Shown one piece after another: positions 45,695 to 54,667 of a DNA stretch of 64,000 nt (position 1 is the first letter of the stretch; every line of letters starts with the position of its first letter). Both the position numbers and the translations under genes were made by a program. Under the pieces are notes generated by a model, which worked only from the letters and a program-made list of their open reading frames with translations, was not told the origin of the DNA and made no database searches. Origin of the DNA: Vibrio chagasii (GTDB lineage: Bacteria > Pseudomonadota > Gammaproteobacteria > Enterobacterales > Vibrionaceae); contig CP090851.1 in assembly GCA_041879415.1 (NCBI GenBank), positions 2,728,001 to 2,792,000 on the forward strand, in the 5' to 3' direction.

Positions 45695-46659
45695 GAGGGA
45701 CGATCCTGATCACCATCACCTCGGAACAATACTAAACTATCATCTTTTGTTGCATAAGAAATAGATACATTTTCCAATAAAAATGGTGAGAAGTAGTTAG
45801 GAATAGTTACATCTTTATCTGTAACCAGAGAAAAATTTGCATCACTTATAAGTTTACCGTCTATTCCCTTGACATAAATATCAACAAATTCGTAGTTGTT
45901 TTCTTTAGCGAGATGTACTAAGAACTTTAATGATACTGTTATATCGATATCTTTCCCAAAGTAATCGATAACCTTCATTGCACGAGATGAATTAGCTTCT
46001 ATAACCCTTACAACAATTATAGATGCATTACTTTTATTATAATAAACGTCATATTTATATATCGGATGTTTAAAGTATCTTTTATTAAAACTATAAAAGT
46101 CCCGTCTTGAAGATGGCGTTCGCTCAAAAGTCTCTTTATCGATTTCTTCTAATTTAATAAAGTCAAGATCTAACTCAGTCTCTCTGCAAAGAGTGTCTTT
46201 AAACAATAGAGATTTGTTTTCACATAAACTAAGCTTTTCAAGCTGTGTATTAATCCAAAAGAAATGCTCTAAATAACCAGTTTTAAAACCTAATAGCTGA
46301 TAGAGAGGCAAAACCTTTGGTGCTGCACCGATAGTGTTGACTGATGAAGAGTTCATCGCAATACATTCGTTGATGAGTTTAAAGCTTAACCCCTTGCTAG
46401 CGAACTCAGGTAACACACACAGAATAACCAAAAATAGATTTGCTTCTTTTTGCTCTTCAGCACTTTTAGTAAAGCCAACCAAACCAGCTATATTATTACT
46501 ATCATCCTTCGCCAATAAAAAGTTGACTTCGGAATTATCTGTCATTTCAAAATTGAAAAAACTTTCATTTCTAGCAAAGATATGTTCTCTTCGCCAATGG
46601 TCATTGATAAAGGTGCGAATTGCACCAATATCAGAAAGTTGGGCAAGCTCAAGTTTCAT
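45691..46659 (-). CDS. GNAT-fold acyltransferase linked to an acyl carrier protein
   Basis: The 322-residue protein has one readable GNAT domain in its N-terminal half (INDHWRREHIFARNESFFNF, then FLVILCVLPEFASKGLSFKL with the acyl-donor loop, and LPLYQLLGFKTGYLEHFFWI). The C-terminal half may be a second, degenerate GNAT module. It starts 11 bases inside the VOC gene and ends in an ATGA overlap with the polysialyltransferase-like gene. In this setting it may move an acyl group from the ACP to an amino sugar or hydroxyl of the glycan. The open frame extends seven codons further; MKLELAQLSDIGAI is the natural start. Confidence 0.65.
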   Translation of the reverse strand: MKLELAQLSDIGAIRTFINDHWRREHIFARNESFFNFEMTDNSEVNFLLAKDDSNNIAGLVGFTKSAEEQKEANLFLVILCVLPEFASKGLSFKLINECIAMNSSSVNTIGAAPKVLPLYQLLGFKTGYLEHFFWINTQLEKLSLCENKSLLFKDTLCRETELDLDFIKLEEIDKETFERTPSSRRDFYSFNKRYFKHPIYKYDVYYNKSNASIIVVRVIEANSSRAMKVIDYFGKDIDITVSLKFLVHLAKENNYEFVDIYVKGIDGKLISDANFSLVTDKDVTIPNYFSPFLLENVSISYATKDDSLVLFRGDGDQDRPS

Positions 46660-47047
46660 TATTAAACTCCAATAGCTCAACTATCCCATAGCTAGTCATA
46701 AAAAATTGTACTAGCCTGTTATGAAACAATACTGCAGGCTTCGCAGCTGAGATAGGCATAGCACCATTACTGATGAAATTATTTACATCCTCCTCAAATG
46801 CGTTACTTTCATAACAAACGTGATAGATATCGCGCCCCTTCTTAATCAACCCTTCAACCATTTCTCCGGAAATGAACTCTACGCTTGTTCCATCAGACAG
46901 AGTGATTAATTTTAAATTCGCATTTTGCTCAGGATCAAATATAGTATTCGATTCTGAAAAAATGCTACTTCCAAAGTGCGCTCTATATTGTGCCACACAC
47001 TTTTCAATATCTCGGCAAGCAATTCCAGTATGGTGAAATTTTAACAT
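46649..47047 (-). CDS. VOC-family (glyoxalase/methylmalonyl-CoA epimerase-like) protein
   Basis: The 132-residue protein begins MLKFHHTGIACRDIEKCVAQYRAHFG, the standard opening of vicinal-oxygen-chelate proteins with an early metal-ligand histidine, and has VEFISGE, DIYHVCYES and YGIVELLEF for further ligands. VOC enzymes use a divalent metal to act on 2-oxo, thioester or diol groups. Between an ACP and an acyltransferase it may epimerise or otherwise alter the ACP-bound acyl group. Exact reaction unknown. Confidence 0.7.
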   Translation of the reverse strand: MLKFHHTGIACRDIEKCVAQYRAHFGSSIFSESNTIFDPEQNANLKLITLSDGTSVEFISGEMVEGLIKKGRDIYHVCYESNAFEEDVNNFISNGAMPISAAKPAVLFHNRLVQFFMTSYGIVELLEFNNET

Positions 47048-47274
47048 GTTGATTTCTTGATAAAGTTTATTATACGTTTTACTGTTGTGAAGTTCTCGAA
47101 GTCATCAAAAGAAGGAACAATTGAATGCTCTTGACAAATAATAGTCATTATATTGATAGTTGCCATAGAATCCCATTCTTCAAAATCCTCAATACCTGAT
47201 TCTTCGTTAAGTTTCACTTTATCTAGATCCAAAACCTCAGATACAACTGTTAGTACAGACGCTTCAATACTCAT
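47041..47274 (-). CDS. Stand-alone acyl carrier protein
   Basis: The 77-residue acidic protein has FEEWDSMATINIMTII, with Ser36 in the DS(M/L) site for the phosphopantetheine arm, and the four-helix ACP pattern (LTVVSEVLDLDKVKLNEESG first helix and loop). It is not the fatty-acid AcpP. It overlaps the FkbH-like gene by 11 bases and the VOC gene by seven, so it is tightly coupled to both. It most likely carries the unit loaded by the FkbH-like enzyme. Confidence 0.85.
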   Translation of the reverse strand: MSIEASVLTVVSEVLDLDKVKLNEESGIEDFEEWDSMATINIMTIICQEHSIVPSFDDFENFTTVKRIINFIKKSTC

Positions 47275-49039
47275 AATTTACCTTTATATTTTTACACTTA
47301 TTCTCGTAGCTATCAACTTCAAGCTTGTAGTTTTTTTCATTAGAACTTTGTGAAATTATCTCAAAGCCAAGATTTTCATAGAGCTTTTCTACATAACCAT
47401 TTTTAATTGATTTTATGTAGTCTGCTTCTATAAATTTTATCGATTTTTCTTTACATCGTTCTACTAATTTATCAAAAATTGCGAACTCTAACTCTCTATT
47501 AAAAACCCTACAACTCATGACCCAGGTGTCAACTTTTAAAGTATCCCCGTGAATAGAAGAAAATAGAGTTGTAATAATACCATTATCACCATATAAATCC
47601 GTCAAATCGGCGCACAATGTGATTCCATCATTGTTATTATAACGTTGATCGTATTCTACTTTAGTGATTCTTGATGTTGTAGGATTAAACTGGTTTGTTT
47701 TATTTACCAATTGTATCACGCGATCCAAATTTTTATCGTTAATTGATGTAATTTTCATAACCATTTCCAAGGAAGTTAGGTATTCATCAAAATTAACTGA
47801 CTTTGACTTCGCCAACTTAATCTTTTTATTTTGTTCGTAATATTTTGCGCGTTTTTTATCCTCATCCGAGAAATTAAAAACCTCAAAAAGCCCTTCGCTA
47901 TCGATGAACTTTATTAATTCAAATACAGACTTCTGATAAGTAACAGTCGTAACTGTTGGGCATACATCGCTCACTTGCTTTATCTCTGCAGGGTTATCGT
48001 CGATGAAAACAAAGCTATCTTGAAATAAATTTAAGTCATCTTCAATTAAACTCATGTTCCCGGACTTAGATTCCCAGTTTGCAATAAAAGTCCCAAAATC
48101 ATCATAAGATAAACGGCAAGCAGGGTTACTAAAACCTTCTTTAGCAAGACTCAGTTCATTTTTAGAGTTAACAGCAAGAATAATTCCGCGACGCTTCAAT
48201 TCTAGAATAAATGCTTGCAATTCATCAAACGATTCTGATTTAGCATTTCCTTGTCCAACACTAACACCTTCAGGTCCATCGTCTCCAATTACTCCGCCCC
48301 AGAGTGTATTGTCAAGATCGCAAACAAGCACTTTTTTTACATTACCGCAGATAGAGCTAATAATGTTTGAAATCGACTTCGCAATATTCGGCATTACCTT
48401 CGGTGATACTGCGTATTTAAATCCATACCAATATGATGAGTCGTACCAGTTAACTAAACCAACAGAAGAAGCCGTATACATGATATCATTAACAAATACA
48501 TTTTTAACGCTAGATATCTTTGTACTTAAAAATGAATTTAATTTATTGATATAACTTACATACCCATGACTAGAAATAAAGTCATAGTTTCCCATATTCC
48601 TATATTGAGGCATTTCATAGTTATTAATTATACAGTTTATACCTAAAGATTCTAATTTATCAATAAAAGAGTTTAATTTAACTACTTCTTCTTCATAAAA
48701 TAAATCGAGTTCATTTTCACTGCTTGTATTACGAGGCAGACGAGATATATTTTTATTCGTAGTATGTACATAAATCCAATCAGGAGAGACCTCACCTATG
48801 AGATTAGTAAACATTACCTCTTCATAGTAAGAGTTATATTGCCCTTCATATATATCTGCTTCAATACCTTTATTGAGTAAGAATAGGTAAATAAAGTCTT
48901 TTAACTCCCCGATAGTCGAACCACTTAAAATTAATAATTTTATTTTTTTGCTTGATTTAGGGAGTAGGTCTTTTTTTATTTTATTTTTATTTCTTAAAAT
49001 ATCTACATTATTTAATGGTTCGAAAAATAATTCTTTCAT
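47264..49039 (-). CDS. FkbH-like HAD-superfamily acyl-loading enzyme
   Basis: The 591-residue protein has a poorly conserved N-terminal third, a HAD domain with VLVCDLDNTLWGGVIGDDG (DxDxT at 241-245) and SFVFIDDNPAEIKQV, and a GNAT-like C-terminal part (about 430-585: FNPTTSRITKVEYDQRY, VDTWVMSCRVFNRELEFAIF). FkbH enzymes dephosphorylate 1,3-bisphosphoglycerate and place the glyceryl group on an ACP. Here the matching ACP is the next gene. In a sugar cluster the product is probably transferred to an amino sugar. Glyceryl is the family expectation, not shown by the sequence. Confidence 0.82.
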   Translation of the reverse strand: MKELFFEPLNNVDILRNKNKIKKDLLPKSSKKIKLLILSGSTIGELKDFIYLFLLNKGIEADIYEGQYNSYYEEVMFTNLIGEVSPDWIYVHTTNKNISRLPRNTSSENELDLFYEEEVVKLNSFIDKLESLGINCIINNYEMPQYRNMGNYDFISSHGYVSYINKLNSFLSTKISSVKNVFVNDIMYTASSVGLVNWYDSSYWYGFKYAVSPKVMPNIAKSISNIISSICGNVKKVLVCDLDNTLWGGVIGDDGPEGVSVGQGNAKSESFDELQAFILELKRRGIILAVNSKNELSLAKEGFSNPACRLSYDDFGTFIANWESKSGNMSLIEDDLNLFQDSFVFIDDNPAEIKQVSDVCPTVTTVTYQKSVFELIKFIDSEGLFEVFNFSDEDKKRAKYYEQNKKIKLAKSKSVNFDEYLTSLEMVMKITSINDKNLDRVIQLVNKTNQFNPTTSRITKVEYDQRYNNNDGITLCADLTDLYGDNGIITTLFSSIHGDTLKVDTWVMSCRVFNRELEFAIFDKLVERCKEKSIKFIEADYIKSIKNGYVEKLYENLGFEIISQSSNEKNYKLEVDSYENKCKNIKVNYEY

Positions 49040-49053
49040 TTAGGATCCCAAAG

Positions 49054-49971
49054 TTATTTTATATTTAATTTATTTAATATATCGGTACAATCGATCCTTG
49101 GTATATTTAAAAGATCGCCATCGAAGTCGTAATTATGGGCTGAATATGCATATTTAATCCCAAGCTCTTTCATTAAACGTAGTGTGTGATCGTTTTTTTT
49201 ACCACAAGGATATGCACAATGCGTGATTTTTTTCTCTATAATCGACTCCAACACTGCTTGATTCTTTAGAAAGCTTTCTTGTTGTCGTGCATAGCTCCAT
49301 TGGTCAAGGTTAGTTGGATGTTGATGAGTATGTAAACCAATCTCATGCCCCTGAAATGCTAGATTTTTTACTTCTTCTTTTGTTATCCAAAGTTTTTTTT
49401 CTACTTTACCAATATCTACTTTTTGTTTTTTCAGCATCTCGTCTAATATAAGAAAGTGTTTTTCTTTTAAAATTTCATCCCTGTAGTATCTGAACTTCCT
49501 ATCTTGAACTGTATAAAAAGTCGAATTGGGCAAGTAATTAGAAAAGTTCAAGTTTTTAGGAATCTCAATATGATATTTTTTAAAATAGTTAGCGCATTCT
49601 GAAAAGTACTGTTCATAGTAATCATCTAAGCTTTCAAAATAGTAATTTCTGAAGTGGCGGTATATTTCAAAATTATCTTTTTCTTTTGAAAATTGAAATG
49701 AGCAAAGATTAAAATTTGCCTTGATATCAAATGCATTAAGTATCGGAAGGGCGATATCCCACTGCTCTCTAATCCCATCATCAAATGTTAAGCAAGTTTC
49801 GCAGTCTTGTAACGTACCATTAGATAATTTGAAAACCCACTCATCGACACCCAACACTTGAATTTTCTGATGTTTTATCACTCTCTCAAGATGATCGGCT
49901 GACATAGATCCTTGGCATGGTTTGTGGTTACCGCTGTCTCCATGAAAATAATGGAACATTATGGGATTCAT
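49054..49971 (-). CDS. NodB-type polysaccharide deacetylase
   Basis: The 305-residue protein has the NodB metal motifs TFDDG (62-66) and HTHQHP (214-219) with a long insertion between them, and YPCGKKNDHTLRLMKELG, giving the third motif. No signal peptide is visible, so it would act in the cytoplasm, perhaps removing an N-acetyl group from an amino sugar intermediate. A free amine produced this way would be a natural acceptor for the ACP-borne acyl group encoded next door. It is 14 bases before the FkbH-like gene. The gap on its other side (49972-50221) shows no gene. Confidence 0.83.
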   Translation of the reverse strand: MNPIMFHYFHGDSGNHKPCQGSMSADHLERVIKHQKIQVLGVDEWVFKLSNGTLQDCETCLTFDDGIREQWDIALPILNAFDIKANFNLCSFQFSKEKDNFEIYRHFRNYYFESLDDYYEQYFSECANYFKKYHIEIPKNLNFSNYLPNSTFYTVQDRKFRYYRDEILKEKHFLILDEMLKKQKVDIGKVEKKLWITKEEVKNLAFQGHEIGLHTHQHPTNLDQWSYARQQESFLKNQAVLESIIEKKITHCAYPCGKKNDHTLRLMKELGIKYAYSAHNYDFDGDLLNIPRIDCTDILNKLNIK

Positions 49972-50221
49972 GTTTCCTCCAAAAGTTTACAAAGGTACGC
50001 TTATAATATTATGTAGTGTGAGATAACTGCGCGATTACATATATTGGATGCTTCTCATTTATCATTTCTCTCACTGAATCTTTAAATCAACTGTATTGAT
50101 CACTTGACGATCTATTCAATCTAGGAAAAGTCTCAATGGATGTACTAGTTCCTTTATGATAGAACGGAGTAGTGTTCAGATTCCCTAAACCAAAAATCAA
50201 CTACTCCTTCTTCAAGAAATG

Positions 50222-51346
50222 TTAATCACTAAAGTCTACAAAGACTTTTTGTTTAGCTGTTTTCCAAAGTTTAGGGCTGGCAATAGACTCGATAAATAAT
50301 TTATCACTATCTCCAGAACCAAATTCCCGGTAAGCAGCATATTTATTGGCATATTCTCGCTCCAAGGCTTCAAGTATTTCTGTTGATGAATTATCAACAT
50401 TGATAATTGATTCCGCCGTTGCCCTATCTTTCTGTCGCGTACCAATATCTAGAGAAGGGATACCATAAAATGGGGCTTCTCTAACACCAGCGCTTGAGTT
50501 ACCAATTACGATTTTAGCGTGCTTCAATAAAGTTAGAAATGACTCAAAACGAACACTTGGAAATACTTTAATTCTATCCAAGCTCTTAAATCGATTATAT
50601 TCATTAATAATTATATCGGTACCATGATCATTATTAGGAAATATTACAACAAAGTTTTTACCTGATTCAATAATGGCATCCACAACCTGTGTTATATTTT
50701 CTCTCAGTTGTTCCACCTCAGTTGTAACTGGGTGATACATCAAAACACCATAGTCATCAAATGGTATATCGTAATGTCTTATAACATCATCGAATTCAGG
50801 TAAATGTCCAGAAGACATTATATCTAAGTCGGGAGAACCTATAACATGAATTGTTTCACCTGCCTCGCCCAACTGAACCAATCTACTTTTAGCAGTTTCA
50901 TTTGATACATAGTGAAGGTGTGACATTTTACTTACACTATGTCTGATCAATTCGTCAATAGTACCAGAGACCTCTCCCCCTTCAATATGAGATACAAGGA
51001 TATTGTTTAAGCTTCCTACTATCGCGCCAGCCATAGCTTCGACCCTGTCACCATGCACAACGATCATGTCAGGATCTACTTCCTTTACATAATCAGAAAG
51101 CCCAGAAATAGTCTTAGCTAAAACAACATCCATAGTATCTTCAGAGTGTTGATTAATATATTTGTACACATTAGAAAAACCGCACTTCTCTACCTCTTGT
51201 ACTGTAAACCCATACTTCTTCAGCATGTGCATTCCGGTAACAAAAATATGAGAATGGAACTCTTCTGACTTTTCCACTTTCTCAATCAGCGATTTAAGCT
51301 TCCCAAAGTCAGCTCGAGTCCCAGTTAGAAAGACTATTTTTTTCAT
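50222..51346 (-). CDS. neuC: UDP-GlcNAc 2-epimerase, hydrolysing (NeuC type)
   Basis: The 374-residue GT-B-fold protein starts MKKIVFLTGTRADFGKLKSL and has VVHGDRVEAMAGAIVGSLNN, HIEGGEVSGTIDELIRHSVSK and IGNSSAGVREAPFYGIPSLDIG, the pattern of NeuC/SiaA enzymes. It converts UDP-GlcNAc to ManNAc plus UDP, the first step to sialic acid. It begins directly after the neuB stop. No extra 4,6-dehydratase or aminotransferase is nearby, which favours Neu5Ac over legionaminic or pseudaminic acid. Confidence 0.93.
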   Translation of the reverse strand: MKKIVFLTGTRADFGKLKSLIEKVEKSEEFHSHIFVTGMHMLKKYGFTVQEVEKCGFSNVYKYINQHSEDTMDVVLAKTISGLSDYVKEVDPDMIVVHGDRVEAMAGAIVGSLNNILVSHIEGGEVSGTIDELIRHSVSKMSHLHYVSNETAKSRLVQLGEAGETIHVIGSPDLDIMSSGHLPEFDDVIRHYDIPFDDYGVLMYHPVTTEVEQLRENITQVVDAIIESGKNFVVIFPNNDHGTDIIINEYNRFKSLDRIKVFPSVRFESFLTLLKHAKIVIGNSSAGVREAPFYGIPSLDIGTRQKDRATAESIINVDNSSTEILEALEREYANKYAAYREFGSGDSDKLFIESIASPKLWKTAKQKVFVDFSD

Positions 51347-52390
51347 TTAGATGATGTCCGACTTTTTAATCTGAGTGTCCGCAGAGATATTTACCATAGC
51401 TTTCTTTCCTAACAATGATTCATAGTCATCAGCTAGAAAATCTCCAGTTCCTGGACGTTTAACCCAGAGGTTATCTCGGGTCAACTCATCTCCTGCCTTA
51501 ATATCTTTAATCGAAACAACACTAGCATAAGCAAAGTCAATTGTGACCTGCTCTTCTTTAGCCGCTTCTTTCTTACCGCCACGCATTTTTGCCATTCGCG
51601 CTGATTGTTCAATAAGCTCTCGACATTCATCAGCATCCATAGAACAGCAGATATCCGGGCCTGGCCTAGATTTACTATCTGTAAAATGTCTCTCTAGAAC
51701 TGAAGCGCCGCAAGCTACAGCACCTAAACAAGCAAGATTATCAATACTATGGTCAGATAAACCTACAACAGCATCTGGAAAAGCTTCTTGTAGTTGCTCC
51801 ATAGCACCAATACGAATCAAGTGATCAGGTGTGGGGTACAGATTAGTCGTATGCAATAAGCAAAATGGTGTTTCATGCTTCCTAAAAATATCAACAGCTT
51901 TCTGAATAGAAGGAATATCATTCATTCCTGTACTCAGAATCACAGGTTTTCCGTAACTAGCAATAAGATCAAGTAGAGGATAGTTGTTACATTCCCCCGA
52001 GCCAATTTTATATGCTGGTACATTCATTCTTTCCAAACGTTCAGCTGCAGCCCTTGAAAATGGGGTACTAATAAATATTGCACCTTTAGCCTCGACATAC
52101 TCTTTCAGTTTCGTTTCATCAGCTTCATTGAGTGAGCAACGCTCCATTATTTCATAAATAGAGACGTCAGCATTTCCTGGGATTACCGACTTTGCCTCTT
52201 CGCTCATTTCGTCTTCAACTACATGAGTTTGGTGTTTTATTACTTCAGCGCCACCAGAAATTGCCGCATCAACCATTTCAAACGCAACTTTCAATGAGCC
52301 TTCATGGTTAATACCAATTTCCGCGATAACTAATGGAGAATGTTCAAGCCCAACTTTACGTCCAGCGATTTCGAATACAGGATTAAGCAT
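51347..52390 (-). CDS. neuB: N-acetylneuraminate synthase
   Basis: The 347-residue protein has a TIM barrel with [64 protein letters not shown] and [14 protein letters not shown], then a C-terminal SAF antifreeze-like domain (about 285-347, [20 protein letters not shown]). It condenses ManNAc with phosphoenolpyruvate to make Neu5Ac. It overlaps neuA by eight bases and abuts neuC, forming neuA-neuB-neuC. Confidence 0.94.
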   Translation of the reverse strand: MLNPVFEIAGRKVGLEHSPLVIAEIGINHEGSLKVAFEMVDAAISGGAEVIKHQTHVVEDEMSEEAKSVIPGNADVSIYEIMERCSLNEADETKLKEYVEAKGAIFISTPFSRAAAERLERMNVPAYKIGSGECNNYPLLDLIASYGKPVILSTGMNDIPSIQKAVDIFRKHETPFCLLHTTNLYPTPDHLIRIGAMEQLQEAFPDAVVGLSDHSIDNLACLGAVACGASVLERHFTDSKSRPGPDICCSMDADECRELIEQSARMAKMRGGKKEAAKEEQVTIDFAYASVVSIKDIKAGDELTRDNLWVKRPGTGDFLADDYESLLGKKAMVNISADTQIKKSDII

Positions 52391-53072
52391 TAATTTTTCC
52401 CTTTAAAATTTGTTCTACTTTCAAAAAATCATCAATTGTATCAATATCTTCAGATTCTAACTCAGACATAACATACGGCAATACCTTACTTCTTGGTATC
52501 TGATTAAACTCTTTAAACGCTTCCTTATGAAAAGCATAAATTGCACCATTAGGCTGATATGCTCGAGGTAAGTCTTGTCTGCGCATATAAGGAGCTTTCT
52601 TACTATAAAGACCAGTAATGAATCCATCTTCGCTCTGAATATAAGACTTAATCGGAGTATGTGTTGGTTCAAAAACGCTAATTATACAATCTGCATCAGA
52701 ATTAGACAAAACTTCCAACGCCTCGTTAAGGTGAGTGCTTGTTCTTAATGGGGAAGTAGGTTGCAAAAGAACTATTTGCTGCGTGTCAATATTCATACTT
52801 TCTAACCATGATATTGCATGTTCTATAACCGACTCACTAGTTGCGGAATCTGTTGCTAATAATTCTGGTCTAGGGATAATTTCCGCTCCAAAACTCCGGC
52901 TAACTTCTGCAATTTCAGCGTCTTCAGTTGATACATATACAAGATCAACAAATCTACATTCTTGTGCAGCTTTAATAGTCCACCCTATCAACGGTATCCC
53001 ACTTAATTTAAGAATATTTTTCCTTGGTAACCCTTTAGAACCACCCCTAGCTGTTATCAATGCTATCCGCAT
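52383..53072 (-). CDS. neuA: CMP-N-acetylneuraminate cytidylyltransferase
   Basis: The 229-residue protein starts [20 protein letters not shown] (CTP-binding loop) and has [18 protein letters not shown] and [14 protein letters not shown], all typical of NeuA. It makes CMP-Neu5Ac, the donor for the two sialyltransferase-like proteins downstream. It is the first gene of a minus-strand series of fifteen genes reaching 39081 and is preceded by an ops element. Confidence 0.95.
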   Translation of the reverse strand: MRIALITARGGSKGLPRKNILKLSGIPLIGWTIKAAQECRFVDLVYVSTEDAEIAEVSRSFGAEIIPRPELLATDSATSESVIEHAISWLESMNIDTQQIVLLQPTSPLRTSTHLNEALEVLSNSDADCIISVFEPTHTPIKSYIQSEDGFITGLYSKKAPYMRRQDLPRAYQPNGAIYAFHKEAFKEFNQIPRSKVLPYVMSELESEDIDTIDDFLKVEQILKGKINA

Positions 53073-53289
53073 ATCTCCACCTCAACCCGACAAAAATCAG
53101 GAATAATAAACTATAAAAATAACCACTTAAATCAAATGCGAATCATAGATTTCGTAGGTCACAACGTGCGGAATCATAAGGTTATCTTGCTCAGTTCCAT
53201 TGAATGAACCCCACAACAGATAAAAGACCAGTCTTTGAAGTCTTAAGTTCTAACTAAGGTACGAAGTACTAACCAATTAAAAACTAAGT

Positions 53290-53340
53290 AAAGCTACCGC
53301 CCTTGGTTATGCGAAACCATACTACGCTGACTAAGATCCA
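53290..53340 (-). promoter_or_regulatory. ops element in the neuA leader
   Basis: The minus strand reads GGCGGTAGCTTT at 53290-53301, matching the ops core GGCGGTAGC, preceded by GTATGGTTTCGCATAACCAA, in which GGTT and AACC could pair. It lies about 220 bases before neuA. The rest of the 53073-53509 gap holds the neuA promoter, a small palindrome (AAAGACCAGTCTTT at 53223-53236) inside the leader, and on the plus strand a TATAAT at 53472-53477 that may be the yibN -10. No small gene is seen. Confidence 0.8.
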
Positions 53341-53509
53341 TGTAAAAACTAAGTAATTATCACATTTCAAGATGTAAGAGGCAAATTCTGACAGACACAA
53401 ACACGGCAAAAACAATTCCAACATCAGCTTACCTATACCCCCTCTCCTAAAAACTAGCTATACTCCTACCCTATAATTTTTCGCCCAATAACGAATAAGA
53501 GTTCAAGAC

Positions 53510-53944
53510 ATGCAAGAGTTAGTTCCATTTGTTCAAGAGAATATGATTTTAGCCATCGTATGGGTTGGCTTGGTTGTTGCCATCATTGCGAACGTAATCA
53601 AGACATCAAACGCAGCATACAAAGAGATCACTGCTGCACAAACTACACAGCTGATAAACCGTGAGAACGGCGTTGTGGTTGATATTCGTACTAAAGATGA
53701 GTTCAAAAAGGGCCATATTACTGACGCACTTCACATTTTACCGTCAGACATCAAATCAAATAACTTAGGTAGCCTTGAAAGCCGTAAAGCTGACCCAATC
53801 ATCGTAGTATGCAAGACAGGTCAAACCGCTCAAGAAAGCGCTAACTTGTTAGTTAAAGCAGGCTTCGAAAACGTAAGCGTGCTGAAAAGTGGCCTAGTGG
53901 CTTGGAGCGAAGCTAACCTACCTTTAGTAAAAGGCAAAAAGTAA
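53510..53944 (+). CDS. yibN: Rhodanese-like membrane-anchored protein YibN
   Basis: The 144-residue protein has one N-terminal membrane segment (MILAIVWVGLVVAIIANVI) and a rhodanese domain with the active-site loop VVCKTGQTAQES, Cys at about 105. The position before secB is the same as in many gammaproteobacteria. Its sulfur-transfer substrate is unknown. The ATG is preceded by AAGAG a few bases away. Confidence 0.9.
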   Translation: MQELVPFVQENMILAIVWVGLVVAIIANVIKTSNAAYKEITAAQTTQLINRENGVVVDIRTKDEFKKGHITDALHILPSDIKSNNLGSLESRKADPIIVVCKTGQTAQESANLLVKAGFENVSVLKSGLVAWSEANLPLVKGKK

Positions 53945-54026
53945 GCTGACCTAATCAACAAACTTTCGGGCTTTGTTCGACAAATATAGTGAATAAAGCC
54001 TAATTTAAATTTTTAAGGACAAGAAA

Positions 54027-54494
54027 ATGGCTGAAGCAGCACAACAAGACGCACAACAGAACTTCGCAATCCAACGTATCTTCCTAAAAGACGTATCTTT
54101 CGAAGCGCCAAACTCTCCAGACATGTTTCAAAAAGAGTGGAATCCAGATGTAAAACTGGACCTAGACACTCAAAGCCGCGAACTTGGTCAAGGTGTTTAC
54201 GAAGTAATCCTACGCCTAACGGTTACTGTGAAGAACGCAGACGACACTGCATTCCTTTGTGAAGTTCAGCAAGGTGGTATCTTCTCTGCAAGCGAAATGG
54301 AAGCGGGCCAACTAGCACATTGCCTAGGCGCATTCTGCCCGAACATCCTATTCCCATACGCTCGTGAAACAATTTCTAGCCTAGTGGTTAAAGGTACGTT
54401 CCCACAACTGAACCTAGCACCTGTAAACTTCGATGCTTTGTTCATGAACTACCTACAGAGCCAAGCTCAACAAGCTGAAGGCGAGCAGGCTTAA
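54027..54494 (+). CDS. secB: Protein-export chaperone SecB
   Basis: The 155-residue protein has the SecB core: [60 protein letters not shown] and [20 protein letters not shown]. SecB tetramers keep preproteins unfolded and deliver them to SecA. TAAGGACAAGAAA precedes the ATG as ribosome site, and a strong terminator follows. Confidence 0.97.
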   Translation: MAEAAQQDAQQNFAIQRIFLKDVSFEAPNSPDMFQKEWNPDVKLDLDTQSRELGQGVYEVILRLTVTVKNADDTAFLCEVQQGGIFSASEMEAGQLAHCLGAFCPNILFPYARETISSLVVKGTFPQLNLAPVNFDALFMNYLQSQAQQAEGEQA

Positions 54495-54543
54495 GTCTCA
54501 AAGTAGAACTTAATCCTAACGTTTCAAACGCTAGTTAACTCTT

Positions 54544-54579
54544 AAATGCACATCGTAACTTCTGCGATGTGCATTTTTT
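54544..54579 (+). terminator. Terminator of yibN-secB
   Basis: AAATGCACATCG, nine-base loop, CGATGTGCATTTTTT: a perfect stem with U run about 50 bases after the secB stop. Confidence 0.92.
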
Positions 54580-54667
54580 CTTTACACTGTACTAAGGTAG
54601 AGCCTTCCGATTATTAGGAAGCTTTTCCAGAACTCTTCGATTTCCCTCATTATTTTTAGGTGGAAGC

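Noticed and set aside
50222..53072. neuABC called as legionaminic or pseudaminic acid synthesis
   Set aside because: Those pathways need a dedicated 4,6-dehydratase, aminotransferase and acetyltransferase; none lies next to these three genes. The WbpM-like gene at 37 kb is better explained by its own neighbours.
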